Source: Isoetes taiwanensis (taxonomy: Eukaryota > Streptophyta > Lycopodiopsida > Isoetales > Isoetaceae). Taken from it: DNA of 64,000 nt. Below the pieces are notes generated by a model. The model saw only the letters and a program-made list of their open reading frames with translations, had not been told where the DNA came from and made no database searches. The DNA is taken from positions 2,416,001 through 2,480,000 of the forward strand of contig JAJEKV010000035.1 in NCBI GenBank assembly GCA_021234155.1, written 5' to 3'. Of this stretch, positions 1-10,640 are shown one piece after another. A program made the translations under genes and the position numbers. Each line of letters starts with the position of its first letter. Position 1 is the first letter of the stretch.

Positions 1-250
1 ATAAGGAGGGGCAAAGGGGGAGGGAGATGGCCAAGGGGATCACAAGGGAAGGAGGAAAGTCGAAGAGGGGATGGCAAGGGGAGGGGAAAAGGAAGGAAGG
101 AGAGGGGATAATCCAAAATAAGGCTCCATAAATAATAAAATAAGTAAATATAATAAATACAATATAAAAATACAGTAAATGATTTAATAAATACAAATAA
201 ATAAAATTAATTAGATATTTTTTTTCTTTCTTTCCTTCTCGCCCCGCGTG
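1..250. repeat. Purine-rich then AT-rich low-complexity DNA
   Basis: Bases 1-108 are almost pure G and A (GGGGAGGG-type runs) on the + strand. They are followed by about 120 bases of A/T-rich DNA with repeated AATAAATA-like words. No coding signal is seen. Confidence 0.7.
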
Positions 251-1798
251 GCGAGAACTGTGCGTTGTTGTGTTTCAATCCGGTGCTGGAGCAATGGAGG
301 GCTAATTTAACCTGTCTTGGATCGAAATCTGTCTGTGGCTCCTCTGCCTCGCCGTTGAGTTGCAATCTCCCTCCATTCGCATTCCTTTCTAGCCTGATTG
401 CTGCTTACTTAGATCTCCTGCTATGTTCCCCTGTTTCTCCAAGACCCACAGCTCTGAACAGCGGCCCTTTACAAATAGCAGGCAGCGGCGAATTTGAAGA
501 CTGGCGTTCACCCCTCATTCAAATCAAAGGTCACTGCCTCCGGATCTCCATAGCCTCCAAATTCCTCCCTCTTTCCAGCCCCCATCCGACCGCTTCATCG
601 CCTTGCAACGCTTATCCCCGTTTCCGCCATTTTCTTCTTTCCTCAAAACCATTTTCTTCTTTCTTACTAATCTCATCTTTCTCCAGGATTCCTATGCAAT
701 CATCTTCGTTACCGTTTTCTCCCTCCTGCTCTTAACCGCCGGAACTATTCTAATCCATTTTTAGCTCTTTTGCTACGCAATTCAAGCTTCCCGATCGTTC
801 GACGCAGAAACAAGATTCAGATTTTGCAGATTTGAAGGATTTCAATCCATTTTGTCGTTTAAGTAGGCAATCCATGGAGGCGTTGGAAGGGGTTTGATTG
901 TATTCTGGCTTGGAGCAACAGACTATAATAGGCAAATCATGGAGGCGTTGAAAGGGATTTGATCCTATTCCGGCAGAACAGGCCCGGAGCAACAGATTTT
1001 GATTCTTTTGCTCTTACAAATAGACGGCCCTTTACAAATAGCAGGCAGATCTGGTGATGAAGAGCTTGAGCGATAACGAAGAACGCTAAGATGGAGACGG
1101 ACACCAGCAGAGGCGACAGAACTAGCGCCCAAAATACTGCCATTCATGTTTTGATGCCAAATCAGGGGCGGTTCTTGCAGCTTTGTCTGCTTCTTCCCCT
1201 GCTTCTTGCTTCCTCATCTGCTTCATGCCTTGTTTCTGCTTGATCTGTCTTCGTCTTCTTCTTGCTTTCCTATTTGCTACATTCCCTGTAGGGATTTACC
1301 CTACAGATGACGATAAACGGCAAGATTCAGTCATTTAGAGCTAAATACAAGTTCAGTCTTAGAAAGCATGGTCGCTCGGGAACAGTGGGAACGCTTTCTG
1401 TATGAAAAATACAAGCTTGTGGCCATAGATCTGCTCAACACTAAGCTCAAACTCTTCAGCGTGTTAGTGAAGAAAGGGAAAGAAGGAGCCTGTTCTGCAC
1501 ACCATGTTGGGCGCCCAATTTAAAGCGCATTCAATTGGAGCAGCCCATACTCAGGTAAGAAGAAGATTGAGCATAATCTCAAAAATTTTCATGTTGTAGC
1601 GGGGAATTTTTACTCGTTAATCTAGATGTTTACTCTGTTTTTACTCGAGAAATAATGTGCCAAACATCAAAATAGCTTGTGTTAGTCTTGGGAAAATAGC
1701 TTCAAAAAGGAGTAAAGAGAGGCCGCCATAGCCATCGCCATAGCCGGGTCTTCAGCAGGGGATTAGAGCCATCGTGGGAAAGAGCAGGACCAAAAGGT
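251..1798. other. No recognisable gene; short unassigned ORFs
   Basis: Ordinary-composition DNA with several short open frames, none matching a family I know. The best small frame is 1368-1523 (+, 51 codons, ATG start, rich in Lys/Leu/Glu), too short to call. The segment 1035-1050 repeats the word CCCTTTACAAATAGCAGGCAG that also occurs near 464-484. The words GCCGCCATAGCCAT and CGCCATAGCC near 1722-1746 recur around 31.94-31.98 kb, hinting at a dispersed repeat. Confidence 0.4.
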
Positions 1799-2066
1799 AT
1801 GTACCAAATTCAAATTTCGAAAATGAGGGGGAAAAAAGCGGGGTAGAGTAAAAAGAACAATAAATATGTACCAAATTCAAATTTCGAAAATGAGGGGGAA
1901 AAAAAGCGGGGTAGAGTAAAAAGAACAATAAATATGTACTAAATTCAAATTTCGAAAATGAGGGGAAAAAAAGCGGGGTAGAGTAAAAAGAACAATAAAT
2001 ATGTACGAAATTCAAATTTCGAAAATGAGGGGAAAAAAAGCGGGTAGAGTAAAAAGAACAATAAAG
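1799..2066 (+). repeat. Minisatellite, four units of 67-68 bp
   Basis: Four head-to-tail units begin with ATGTACCAAATTC-like words at 1799, 1866, 1934 and 2001. Each contains TTTCGAAAATGAGGGG and GTAGAGTAAAAAGAACAAT. Units differ by single bases in the A and G runs. An apparent 128-codon minus-strand frame here is only the repeat read in one frame and is not called a gene. Confidence 0.95.
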
Positions 2067-2159
2067 AGTTAAAAAAAAAATAGAGGATTTGTTTGTTTGA
2101 AGCTTTACATTTTCGCAAGTTCTAGTCATATTTGGCAAGTTTTATTTGGCATTCTTTCA

Positions 2160-2600
2160 AGCATTCTTTGTATGCTCGTTTAGGGTTCGTGATGGTCTAT
2201 TTTTTCATAGAAAATATATAAGGAGTGTATTTTTTTTCATAGAAAATACATAGATATTGTGTTTATTGAAAAATACATAGTATATAGGATATTGTGCTTA
2301 TTAATAAATACATAGTATGTAGTGTCCCATTTAAAAAAGCTTCCCATTTTATAGTCACATAGGATATTGTGCTTATTAGAAATTAGAAAATACATAGTAT
2401 ATAGTGTCCCATTTAAAAAAGCTATCTTTGAAAAAAGCTATGGGTAAATATTGACATATTAAAAAGGGGAGAGCGTCTATTTTTTGTATTACTATACATA
2501 GAAAGTGCATAGGATATGGTGTGCATTAGAAAATATATAGAATATGGTCCAATTAGTCATGATTTGTGCTCCATACTATTGGAGATAGAAACTCAGAACT
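2160..2600. repeat. AT-rich degenerate short repeats
   Basis: Interspersed imperfect copies of ATACATAGTATATAGTGTCC, CATTTAAAAAAGCT and GGATATTGTGCTTATTA recur several times over about 400 bases. No gene is seen. Confidence 0.6.
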
Positions 2601-2634
2601 AGCTCCCAGACTTGCTTTTTTCATTCTCAGCTGT

Positions 2635-3156
2635 CTTTCTCGACTCACGAGTCGAGAAAGAGCCTCAGACCTGTGTTTTTCACTTTGAAGGACCTCGAAT
2701 GCGTTTTTTCACTCGACGAGGCTCTTTTCGACTTCAAGCGAGTCGAAAGGGCCTCGCACTGTGTTTTCACTTTGAAGGACCTCGAACCACGTTTTCACTC
2801 TGAGAGGCTCTTTCTCGACTCGCGTCGAGAAAGGGCCTCAGACCTGTGTTTTTCACTTTGAAGGACCTCAGAACTACGTTTTTCACTCTGAGAGGCTCTG
2901 TCGAGAAAGGGCCTCAAACCTGCGTTTTTCGCTTTGAGCTGCCTTTCTCGACTCGCGAGTCGAGAAAGGCCTTCTGACCCCTAAAACTTGCGTTTTTCGC
3001 TTTGTTGCCTTTCGACTTCGCTGAGTCGAAAGGCCTTCGGAACCCTAAAACTTGTGTTTTAAAGCTTTGCCTTTTCGACTTCGCGAAGTCGAAAGGCCTT
3101 CTAACCTGTGTTTTTCCGTCTGAGCTGCCTTTCTCGACTCGCAAGTCGAGAAAGGC
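2635..3156. repeat. Array of hairpin-bearing repeats (TCGACTCGCGAGTCGA type)
   Basis: At least seven inverted repeats sit in a row, spaced about 60-90 bp: 2635-2660 (12-bp arms, 2-nt loop), about 2724-2749 (imperfect), 2810-2833, 2941-2970 (a perfect 30-bp palindrome with no loop), 3007-3034, 3069-3097 and 3127-3156, plus a half-site at 2900-2909. Between them lie conserved spacers such as CTGTGTTTTTCACTTTGAAGG and TGAGAGGCTCT. Two arm types are mixed: CTTTCTCGACTC and CTTTCGACTTCG. All maintain pairing even where the arm sequence changes. Short open frames across the array are repeat shadows. Confidence 0.92.
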
Positions 3157-3163
3157 TCTCAAG

Positions 3164-3225
3164 CCTGTAGCATCACTTGACAAACTTGATTTTGCCTGTA
3201 GCATCATTTGACTAACTTGATTTTG
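3164..3225 (+). repeat. 31-bp direct duplication
   Basis: The words CCTGTAGCATCACTTGAC and CCTGTAGCATCATTTGAC begin at 3164 and 3195 and are each followed by AACTTGATTTTG. The duplication abuts the end of the hairpin array. Confidence 0.85.
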
Positions 3226-3889
3226 TCTTTTGCAGTCCTTATCTCGACCAGATAGCACATGCTTGGGAGCAATGAAAAGACCAGTTCATTGAAGAAAGGT
3301 GTTGAGAAGAGGGTGGTGACATCAGTTGGACATACAAGCACGTGACCCATGAAGGAACTCCTCATACAAATTTCTATCGTCTATAAGTTGCTCCGTGACT
3401 TGGAGAGAGCTCCACGCGCCGTTTGCACTAGGTGGTTCATGTGTGAAGAGGGTGTAATCATTGTGCCCATAGGACCACTATGGTCTCTTCAACCACTGTA
3501 ATATATATTGTAATGAGCCCATTTATAAATATAAGGTGTCTCAAAACTAGTATTCTTTGGTGATTAAGTAAACAATTTGCTTAATTTTTGTTGGAATTTG
3601 TGATCTCTTGTCTACCCACCTAAGAAAATAGAGCCAAAATATTCAACTAAGAATCTTTTTCAACTAGAACTTCGGTTTCAATCTGTAATGAAATTCCTAT
3701 GTTTGAGTTGCATTGTTTTTGTTGTCGACTCGCTACCCAAGAAAACTGGAAGAAAGCTTGGATGCACACTAACAGACAAAAATTCGAATTATGGACAGTT
3801 TTCAGGTCGGGGTGCTCCTTTTTGTGTAAAATAACAGGGTTCCGAAAAAAAGTGGGAATGGAATGAGTCCCACTTTAATTAAATACGAC
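3226..3889. other. No gene seen
   Basis: Single-copy-looking DNA with no recognisable coding or RNA signal. A near match to a polypyrimidine tract plus AG lies near 3226-3235, but no exon with family similarity follows it. Confidence 0.4.
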
Positions 3890-4153
3890 TTGTAATTTCT
3901 GGTCCCTGAATTAAGAGCCAAATATACTGGTTATTCTTGTCCTTTTTAACTCCATGCACTAAATTCCGAACTGTGTTTTTGATATAGCACACCACGCCAC
4001 CATCACCATTATCTCTTTGCTTAAATCTATTGTTCTAAACTGAATAGATTTTTTCATATCCATCAATTTCAGGTAATTCATAAAGGTCCTTTGTTTCTAC
4101 GACGCAGATCATATCAGTTTCATCTAAAATTTCCCTCATACTCAGAATCTTGT
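3890..4153 (-). pseudogene. LINE ORF2 endonuclease, N-terminal fragment (copy A)
   Basis: On the minus strand, downstream of the ORF1 stop, the frame reads ILSMREILDETDMIC, then VETKDLYELPEIDGYE, then NGDGGVVCYIKNTVR-like sequence. This is the beginning of an apurinic/apyrimidinic-like endonuclease of LINE ORF2 proteins, with the catalytic Glu in the ETK motif. Such a domain nicks target DNA for target-primed reverse transcription. The fragment ends at the edge of the shared repeat, so the histidine and DNA-binding parts are lost. Copy B (25989-26407) preserves more of it. Confidence 0.65.
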
Positions 4154-5119
4154 CTACTGTAAATCTATTTTCCAAATGACAATTCTGAATGCTTCCGCCC
4201 CTACCTATGCCTCAATGATAGCCTTTCCCTTTTTTCATTCGACCTTTTTGTTAGCCCTGGCCTCATTAACTCTTCCAAGTTCCTGTTTTTTAGCTTTCAT
4301 TTGCTCTCTTGTCAAATCCTCATTTATCCAGATGAATATCTCTTTCAGCTTGTATTTGTTTTTTAGCACCGCAAATTTTCCTTCTCTGCTATTGAAACGG
4401 ACAACAACATGTCGGGTACCTTTTTCTTTTTTTTCCAACTCGAAAAGCCTCTATGATGTTCGCATCTAGCATACCAAGTTCAGCCACAAAGGGTCTCTCC
4501 ACCTCCATTTTTGTATTCTTCTGATCAGCCTCGGGTAATCCAACAATCCATAGATTCAAGAATCTTTGTCGCCATTCTTGTTCTTCCACATAGTCTTGAA
4601 ACTAATTTTTTAGTGTCGCAAACTCTTCCATTTCCGGAGACGCCTTTGCCAGTACATCTTCCTTACTGGGGCCCTGTTTGAGCAGCTCAATTTCTTGTCA
4701 CAATTGCCTTGCAGTCTCTTCTCCACCTGATTCAATTTTTTCAATCTCTTTCTTAAATTCATCTGTTATTGTTGCTCTCAATTCCTTCAGCATTTCCTGC
4801 ATTGCATTCTTTACAAAGTCTCTGACAAACGTTTTTATGAATTCTCTAAGCATTTCCTTCCTTTGTTGGAGCACCGATGTGTTTTCTTCTGTTGCAAACC
4901 CTCTATGATCTATTTAAGGTTTAGGTTCAGATAAATCAGCATCTCCATCATCAATTATCTCAGTAATTTTTTACATAGCTGGTTTATCCCTGCCATACGT
5001 TTCTCTGGATTTGTGTAATTTCGAAGTTTCTTCGCTTCTTCGTGTGAGTAAGCGGGACTTTTTTGGCAGGTGGTTTCATGTTCCCCTAAAGCCTTCACCT
5101 CGTTTCGCTTGGTCATCAT
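4154..5119 (-). pseudogene. LINE ORF1 protein (coiled coil + RRM-like), copy A
   Basis: The likely start is the double methionine MMTK at 5119 and the likely end a TAG at 4154-4156, giving about 320 codons, broken by frameshifts. In order it shows a basic N-terminus, a coiled-coil stretch of alternating Glu/Leu/Lys (about 4680-4900), then RFLNLWIVGLPE, IIEAFRVGKK, RHVVVRFNSREGKF and IFIWINEDLTREQMKAKK. This order (coiled coil, 'LRI.GLPE', 'AFRxG', 'VVVRF', 'EDLT') is that of L1-type ORF1 RNA-binding chaperones. Such proteins coat LINE RNA in the cytoplasm. Copy B differs from A mainly at CTG/CAG positions, so some frameshifts may be sequencing errors. Confidence 0.7.
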
Positions 5120-5508
5120 TATATAGCTTGTAGAAGAGATGCACAACTTATTATAGCTCTTAGGCGTAAGAAGTTCAGATCGCATTTGTAGCCAAGCCGC
5201 GTAATCGCTCGCACACAAATGGTCGATCGCCAAATACCGAATTTTAGGTCCGGTCCAAAAAGTAAAAATGGAACGCGGTTGCGTCCAAAAGAGCTCTGGA
5301 AATGGATTCGATTGACCTGAGAACGTAGCAACTGCTTGCAAGTGCTGATAAAGATGTACCGATTGCAGAGCTTGACGAGACCCACATGGCTTATTTTACA
5401 AGCCCTAATCAGCACCTTATGCAAATCAAATAGCGAACAAAGAAAACGACATCGAATGGAATTTCAAGCGCACACAACTAGCGCCTAGGATTCCGAGAGC
5501 AATTGGGA

Positions 5509-5588
<80 letters not shown>

Positions 5589-7016
5589 CTCCCACATGCT
5601 CCAAATTTTTTTGCGAGAGAGCATGAGAGAGGGCGAGAGGGGGGAGAGAGAGGTGAGAGTGGGAAAAACCCACTCTCACCTTTTCGTGTGCGAGAGAAAG
5701 TTTTTACGTTAACTGGCCTGTGGGCCATTTCACATTGCCCCAAAATAGTTAAGCCTTTTACCCTTTCCCTTTTTGCGGGCAGGGTAGTGCCGGATTCCTT
5801 CTGCCCTTTTGCGGGCATGGTATTGCCGGATTTGCATGGGTACGCAGCCGATTTGCATGGATTTGCATGGATTTGTATGGCCGATTCAATGTATGACCGA
5901 TTCAATGTATGGATTTGTATGGCGACGAACCGTTCATCTGCGTTCATAATTTTTTCGGAAATGATGAAATCGGCTTCAAACGATGAAATCGGCTTCAAAT
6001 CATGGCTGTAAATCGTTGAAGTGGCTGCAAATCGTGGAAACGGCTTCGGGACTTGGTATCTGCAGTGCAATGGTAGCAAAAACAAAATCTAAGCATGGAT
6101 CTAAGCAAAAGCTTGTTACAGATTGTAGAATACAGAGAGCTTACAGAGTTACAGAGGTTGATTTGCCGGATTTACAGTGCCAAATTGGTTTCCTTTGTCC
6201 CTTCATTTCGAGCAGAGCATTTCGAGGTTTATCTATTTCTAAGAAGAGCTGAACAGAACCGAACAGGGCAGAAAAGCAGCAACGAGCTGCAGAAACAGCT
6301 CTTTTTCCCTTTGTTCTTTTCGGGGGCAAACAAGAGTAATGCCGAAACAGGGATAATGCCGAAACAGGGGTAATGCAGAAACAGCTCTTTTTCCCTTTGT
6401 TTCTTTTCCTAGTAGTGATTCCTGCTTTTGATCTATGGAAGCAAATATCTACTCTGGATATGTCCGGAATGGGGGAAGGCTATGAAGTTGCAGAAATGAG
6501 GTGGCCTTAAGGCTATGAAGCTACCCAGAATAAAAGCGGAATCTGCAGAGAAACAAGCCCCACAAACAAAAAATCAGCCGGAATGCTTCTCAGATTTGCT
6601 TTTTTCGTAATGGATTTAATCCTTCAAAATCCCTTGTTGGAGTCTTTGATCTTAAGGAAACCAGCTCCGATTAAACAAGTTTATAATGTTTCAAACTGGA
6701 AAATGTAATAGGGCCCAAGAACAGAGAAAAATTCCTACCGAAACTCACAAAAACCATAGCAAGCAAAAGCATATCCAGGACCACTGTAATACGAAGCTTT
6801 GCCCCATTTTGGATTGCCGCATTAAAAAAAACGAAGATTGCCTGCCCGGAGTAGCCATTGCCTGCCCAAGCCTGCCCGCCCACGTCCGCCAAAAAAAGAT
6901 CCTAACCAAAGGGGGTTAAGGCTCAAGAGATAATTATCTCTCCAAGTCTCTCTCCCAGAATACGTACGGCGAGAGATAAAATACGTACGGCGAGAGATAA
7001 AAATTTTGGTTGCATG

Positions 7017-7050
<34 letters not shown>
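5120..7050 (-). other. LINE 5' region of copy A
   Basis: This region is almost identical in copy B. It includes a minus-strand frame at 5426-6085 (219 codons) conserved in B at 27498-28331, containing repeated AIQIH and PCKS words and PAKGQKESGTTLPAKRE. Conservation follows from recent copying, so it does not prove coding. Tandem words GCCGAAACAGGGRTAATG (around 6340-6375) and GATTTGCATGGATTTG (around 5850-5880) occur. A perfect 16-bp palindrome AGAGATAATTATCTCT lies at 6924-6939. Confidence 0.5.
5511..5586 (+). repeat. (TG)n(AG)n compound microsatellite
   Basis: About 21 TG units are followed directly by about 17 AG units. The same compound tract is at the matching place in the other LINE copy (27766-27838). 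Frames reading VCVCVC/RERERE across it are artefacts. Confidence 0.97.

Positions 7051-7054
<4 letters not shown>
7020..7054 (+). repeat. (GA)n microsatellite
   Basis: About 17 GA units, adjacent to the 3' end of the minus-strand SINE. Confidence 0.95.
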
Positions 7055-7060
<6 letters not shown>

Positions 7061-7357
7061 ACGTCGTAGCACAAGCCAGCATCCCTCTTGGGATATACGA
7101 CGCTCCCTCTTCAAGGAGAGAGATTTTTTACGTCGTAGCACAAGCCAACATCCCTCTTGGGATATACGACGCTCCCTCTTCAAGGAGCACAAGCCAACAT
7201 CCCTCTTGGGATATACGACGCTCCCTCTTCAAGGAGCACCGCCCCCTACAAGGATACCAGGGGCCAAAGGTCCTAGGATGCCAAGATCCTAGTGAGGTTC
7301 GAACACGAGACCTCAATGTGCTAGACGAGTGGACTAACCACACGACCAACACGACCA
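7051..7357 (-). mobile_element. tRNA-derived SINE with internal 69-bp tandem repeat
   Basis: On the minus strand the element starts near 7347-7357 with GGTCGTGTGGTTAGTCCACT (an A-box-like pol III element) and has GTGTTCGAACCTC, a good B box, about 35 nt later; this is a tRNA-like head. The body (about 7240-7290) has CCTAGGACCTTTGG and GCCCCTGGTATCC. The 3' part is a tandem repeat of a 69-bp unit in three copies (7051-7119, 7120-7188, and a partial at 7189-7236). It contains GGGATGTTGGCTTGTGC and a self-complementary AGGGAGCGTCGTATATCCC region. It ends in AAAAAATCTCTC. The corresponding place in LINE copy B lacks it. Confidence 0.72.
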
Positions 7358-7358
7358 A

Positions 7359-7361
<3 letters not shown>

Positions 7362-7414
<53 letters not shown>
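7362..7414 (+). repeat. (GA)n microsatellite
   Basis: About 26 GA units immediately beside the SINE 5' end. This tract and 7020-7054 bracket the SINE, so the SINE may have landed inside one GA tract. Confidence 0.95.
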
Positions 7415-7418
<4 letters not shown>

Positions 7419-8334
7419 AGCTTCATTTACTATGGAGACGAGGATTCTTGGCATGTGGCTGCATAAATCTTGCATTTTGATTCTGCGATCATTGGGAGCG
7501 AATATAATGGCATCATGAACCTATCTCCCTTGTTGAAGATCATGAAATGTGGCACACGGGTTATCTATATGACCATTTGGTTTCATGGCATTGTGAACCA
7601 TTGTGATGATAAAGACTTCCATAATTGCCTTGCAATTTTCATGTTGAGAACATCTTGCAATCAACGCGTTCCAAACAAGCAAACATTGGCATGATAATGG
7701 TAATGATGCCAGGGCCAAAAGGTACATGCAATTCTAGAGCCTAGTTGAACTCCAACACAAACCAACAACCATGCTAATGAGCCATAGGAGCCCTCCTTTT
7801 ACTTCAAAATGAAAAAAGTACATCATATTCTTAGATTACTTCCAACAAAATCCCTCATGCCCACTGGCCTTTTTGGGTGTACAAGTATAATCAAGTACCA
7901 TGACAAACTTGAATAGTAGACTACAAGGTGATAATGGAACAAGCTTCAAGCCTGCAACTCCGTTGGTCGCAAACAATGATCGCGAACAAAGATAAGAGTT
8001 TATAAAACTCGAGAGGAACATCGACTCATCCTAACAACCATCCAACTTCGCGAGGCGCCTCATGCCTACAAGGCCATCCATCTGCAAGCCAACCAATCAC
8101 GAGGCTAAACGCAACCATGCACCTGTACTCTGCAAAAACCACCAAATGCAACATCCATCGGGCATAAGGGCCCTAACCCAAGCACGAGGGCCACCAAATC
8201 TCGGCGACGAGGGCGAACACTCATGGCACGAGGTCCGCCACAACATCCGCAACTTGTCTCGCTACCTAGCACGAGGGCCAAACTCTCGCTAGCACAAAGA
8301 CCATCACAATATCCCTAGGGGGTGGGAGGGGGGG

Positions 8335-8490
8335 CAAGCGACCTAATGAGGAGAGGCCCGAGAACGGCTGATAGAGACAAAAGGGAAAAAACAGACTTAA
8401 ATACTCTAGAGGGGACACTCTAGAGGGGACACGTCAACTAGCCTCAAGAAGCGGATTTATCTGCTTATCTCGAAACGCAGATAAATCATA
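8335..8490. repeat. 156-bp direct repeat of element X, left copy
   Basis: Runs from GCAAGCGACCTAATGAGG to AGATAAATCATAC and recurs almost exactly at 13105-13260 (and 44422-44576). It contains a tandem ACTCTAGAGGGGAC pair. Read on the minus strand it has a TATTTAAG box. Terminal-repeat function is possible, but the ends do not show TG...CA or a target duplication. Confidence 0.8.
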
Positions 8491-10582
8491 CTTCTAGAGC
8501 CTAGTTGAACTCCAACACAAACCAACAACCATGCTGAAAAAAGAGGCAGTAAAAAGGCAAAAGGAACTACCGTGACAAAGGACCACATCCTTGCATCTAG
8601 AAAGCTAGGTAGCAACCAAGATGCCCAGTGCAACTTTGACAACGTAGATAAGGGAAGCGAAAGCACGGATCTCATTTCTAAACTCTTAAAAGTTGAAGGA
8701 AGTCTAAAGACCAGATCCAAGCAAGAGGGATGAATCAAGGGGAATCAATAATCATTCAAGATGAAATAAAAACAATAACTAAAGAGTGCATGCAAGATAA
8801 TATAAGGATTCGATGCCACCCTTAAATGCAAGAGGGACAGGAGAAAAAAGAGCGAGACATTGAGAGGAATACGCAACGCAGGTCCAAACAACTAGTAGCA
8901 CTAAACGAACACTAAAAAAGAGAGATAAAACTAAGTGCTAAAACTGCCAAATGGAATTAACATACAACCTCCAACTGCAAGAGAGCAAGTATAAAAGAAG
9001 ACATGTAAGACACATCAAGAGCACAAAACTACAGGTATAATACCACCTGAATAAGAGCAGCACAGCCTAAGACTACAAAGATTCAGAATAACACAACACC
9101 AACATAGAGATCAATGCAACTCAAAGCATACTCAACACCACGCAGATGAAAACCTACAAAACTGAGCTATGCATCTACAAGGAATTAGTTTGAGAGGGCA
9201 AACGAAAACAACATGTTGAAGTCGAAAGCTTAAACAAGCACCCATCCTAAACGCCCCCAACAATTTATGCACAAATTGAAGCATGCAAATGCTAGTAAAA
9301 ATGAAGGGAAGAAGTGGCCAAGGAATAAGAGAATCAAGTTATATACTCCCGTGAAATGCCCAAAACCTACTCAATTCAAAGAAAGGACAAGGCTAATATA
9401 TGCACCATAAAATGATCTGACGAGTACACAACACTACACACGGATGAAGGCATGTGATTGAAATAAAGGCAGAAGCAAGGCTTGAGATCGGCACAAGGGT
9501 CAACTGGCCTTCAAAGCCCCCACGAGAGCATGAGGACACAACTCAAAATTGACCGGTACAAAATTGCAAGATCTATAACATGCTAGCTAAATGAACCTAG
9601 ACCACAGAAACCAATATCAAACTTGGGAAACTACTAACTGCAGTGCCCAAATAGACAAAGCTCCAACTCACGTAAGAGACCCTTCAACAAGGCACTACAA
9701 AATGCAATCCCTCCCCATGTTCGGCAACCTAACACCAACTGAAGGCGAAGGCACCTCTTATACTTGTACCGAGCATGTAACGATCGACTACAAAACAAAT
9801 AGGGAGAGTTAGTTGAAAAGACTAAAAAGAAGTGACCAACAAATTAACTATGAGACCCAGCTACAACGAAAAAGAAACAAATTGCTCAACTTCCGAGAGG
9901 GCATAACTATAGGTAGCCACATTGGATTTCAAAGGCGAGTGTGATTGCAAAATGTGAAGCCCATTATACTCTGAGCAACGGAAGGGACAAGAGATCAAAG
10001 TGAATCCCTAAACCAAGTATGAAATAAAGCAAGGGCCAATCTCCACTGGACAAGCGTCATCCCCACGTCTTGACAAAATAAAATCTCTAACCAATAAAAG
10101 ATAAAATTCAAGGATCAACAACCTAAGCAGAGGATCAACAAAGGAACAAGAAACAAACCTAAGACATAACTGAATGACCATACCACTAACCAAACATGCT
10201 CATGTCCATTAATCATAATGCCTAAAAATGAGCTCCAAAGACCACCTCTCAAAAAATTAAACTAGCACGTAAACACAAATGCAAAACTGATATAAGCGCT
10301 AATAGAACAACAAGGACACAAACTTACCAAACCCCAAACCAACTAAAATATGAAGATGAGTGATAAATTTACTACGAAAGATAAGAGTCACATCTTAATA
10401 AACTAATAAAAAGGAACAAGGGCAAACATTATAAGACACTTGTGATAATCAAACTAATTGCAAGTAATCTGCACAGGATGCAAGCCTACTAATCCACAAC
10501 AAAAAAAAGGACTCTAAAGTCCAACTGGAATATCAAGGCCTTGCAAGCAATGGCAACTAAACGAAATGTTAAATGGTTGGGA

Positions 10583-10640
10583 GTATACACAAAACGTTGA
10601 ACTAGGAATAAGTACACAAAACGTTGAACTAGGAATAAGT
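10583..10640 (+). repeat. Short tandem duplication in element X
   Basis: TACACAAAACGTTGAACTAG is repeated twice in tandem with a spacer AATAAG (period about 28 bp). A second small tandem (CTCCTAGACGAGCCCTTAAA) lies at about 10988-11045. Confidence 0.85.

Larger units (their letters stand above)
3890..7569 (-). mobile_element. LINE retrotransposon copy A (L1-like), 3'-truncated
   Basis: A 3.68-kb segment that matches 26144-29994 nearly base for base. Read on the minus strand it runs from a long 5' region (7569 to about 5120, with TG/AG microsatellites) into an ORF1-like protein and then the first part of an ORF2 apurinic-type endonuclease, where it stops abruptly at 3890. The reverse transcriptase half is missing. 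The shared block begins at TTGTAATTTCTGG and ends at GGTTATCTATA. Copy A carries a SINE (7051-7357) that copy B lacks. The shared CWG-site differences between copies are treated in the findings. Confidence 0.8.

Noticed and set aside
1752-2138. 128-codon minus-strand frame
   Set aside because: It is the 67-bp minisatellite read in one frame; unit length near a multiple of three keeps it open.
2635-3156. CRISPR-like array
   Set aside because: Repeats with spacing, but the spacers are themselves repeated and the DNA is plant nuclear; no cas genes.
5426-6085. Real 219-aa protein on the minus strand of the LINE 5' region
   Set aside because: Open in both copies, but the copies are nearly identical and the frame includes microsatellite sequence; coding is unproven.
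7288-7350. Functional tRNA gene on the minus strand
   Set aside because: A and B boxes are present, but the acceptor stem does not close and the sequence continues into a SINE body.
7006-7475. Arg-Glu/Ser-Leu repeat frames
   Set aside because: GA microsatellite and SINE repeats read as protein.
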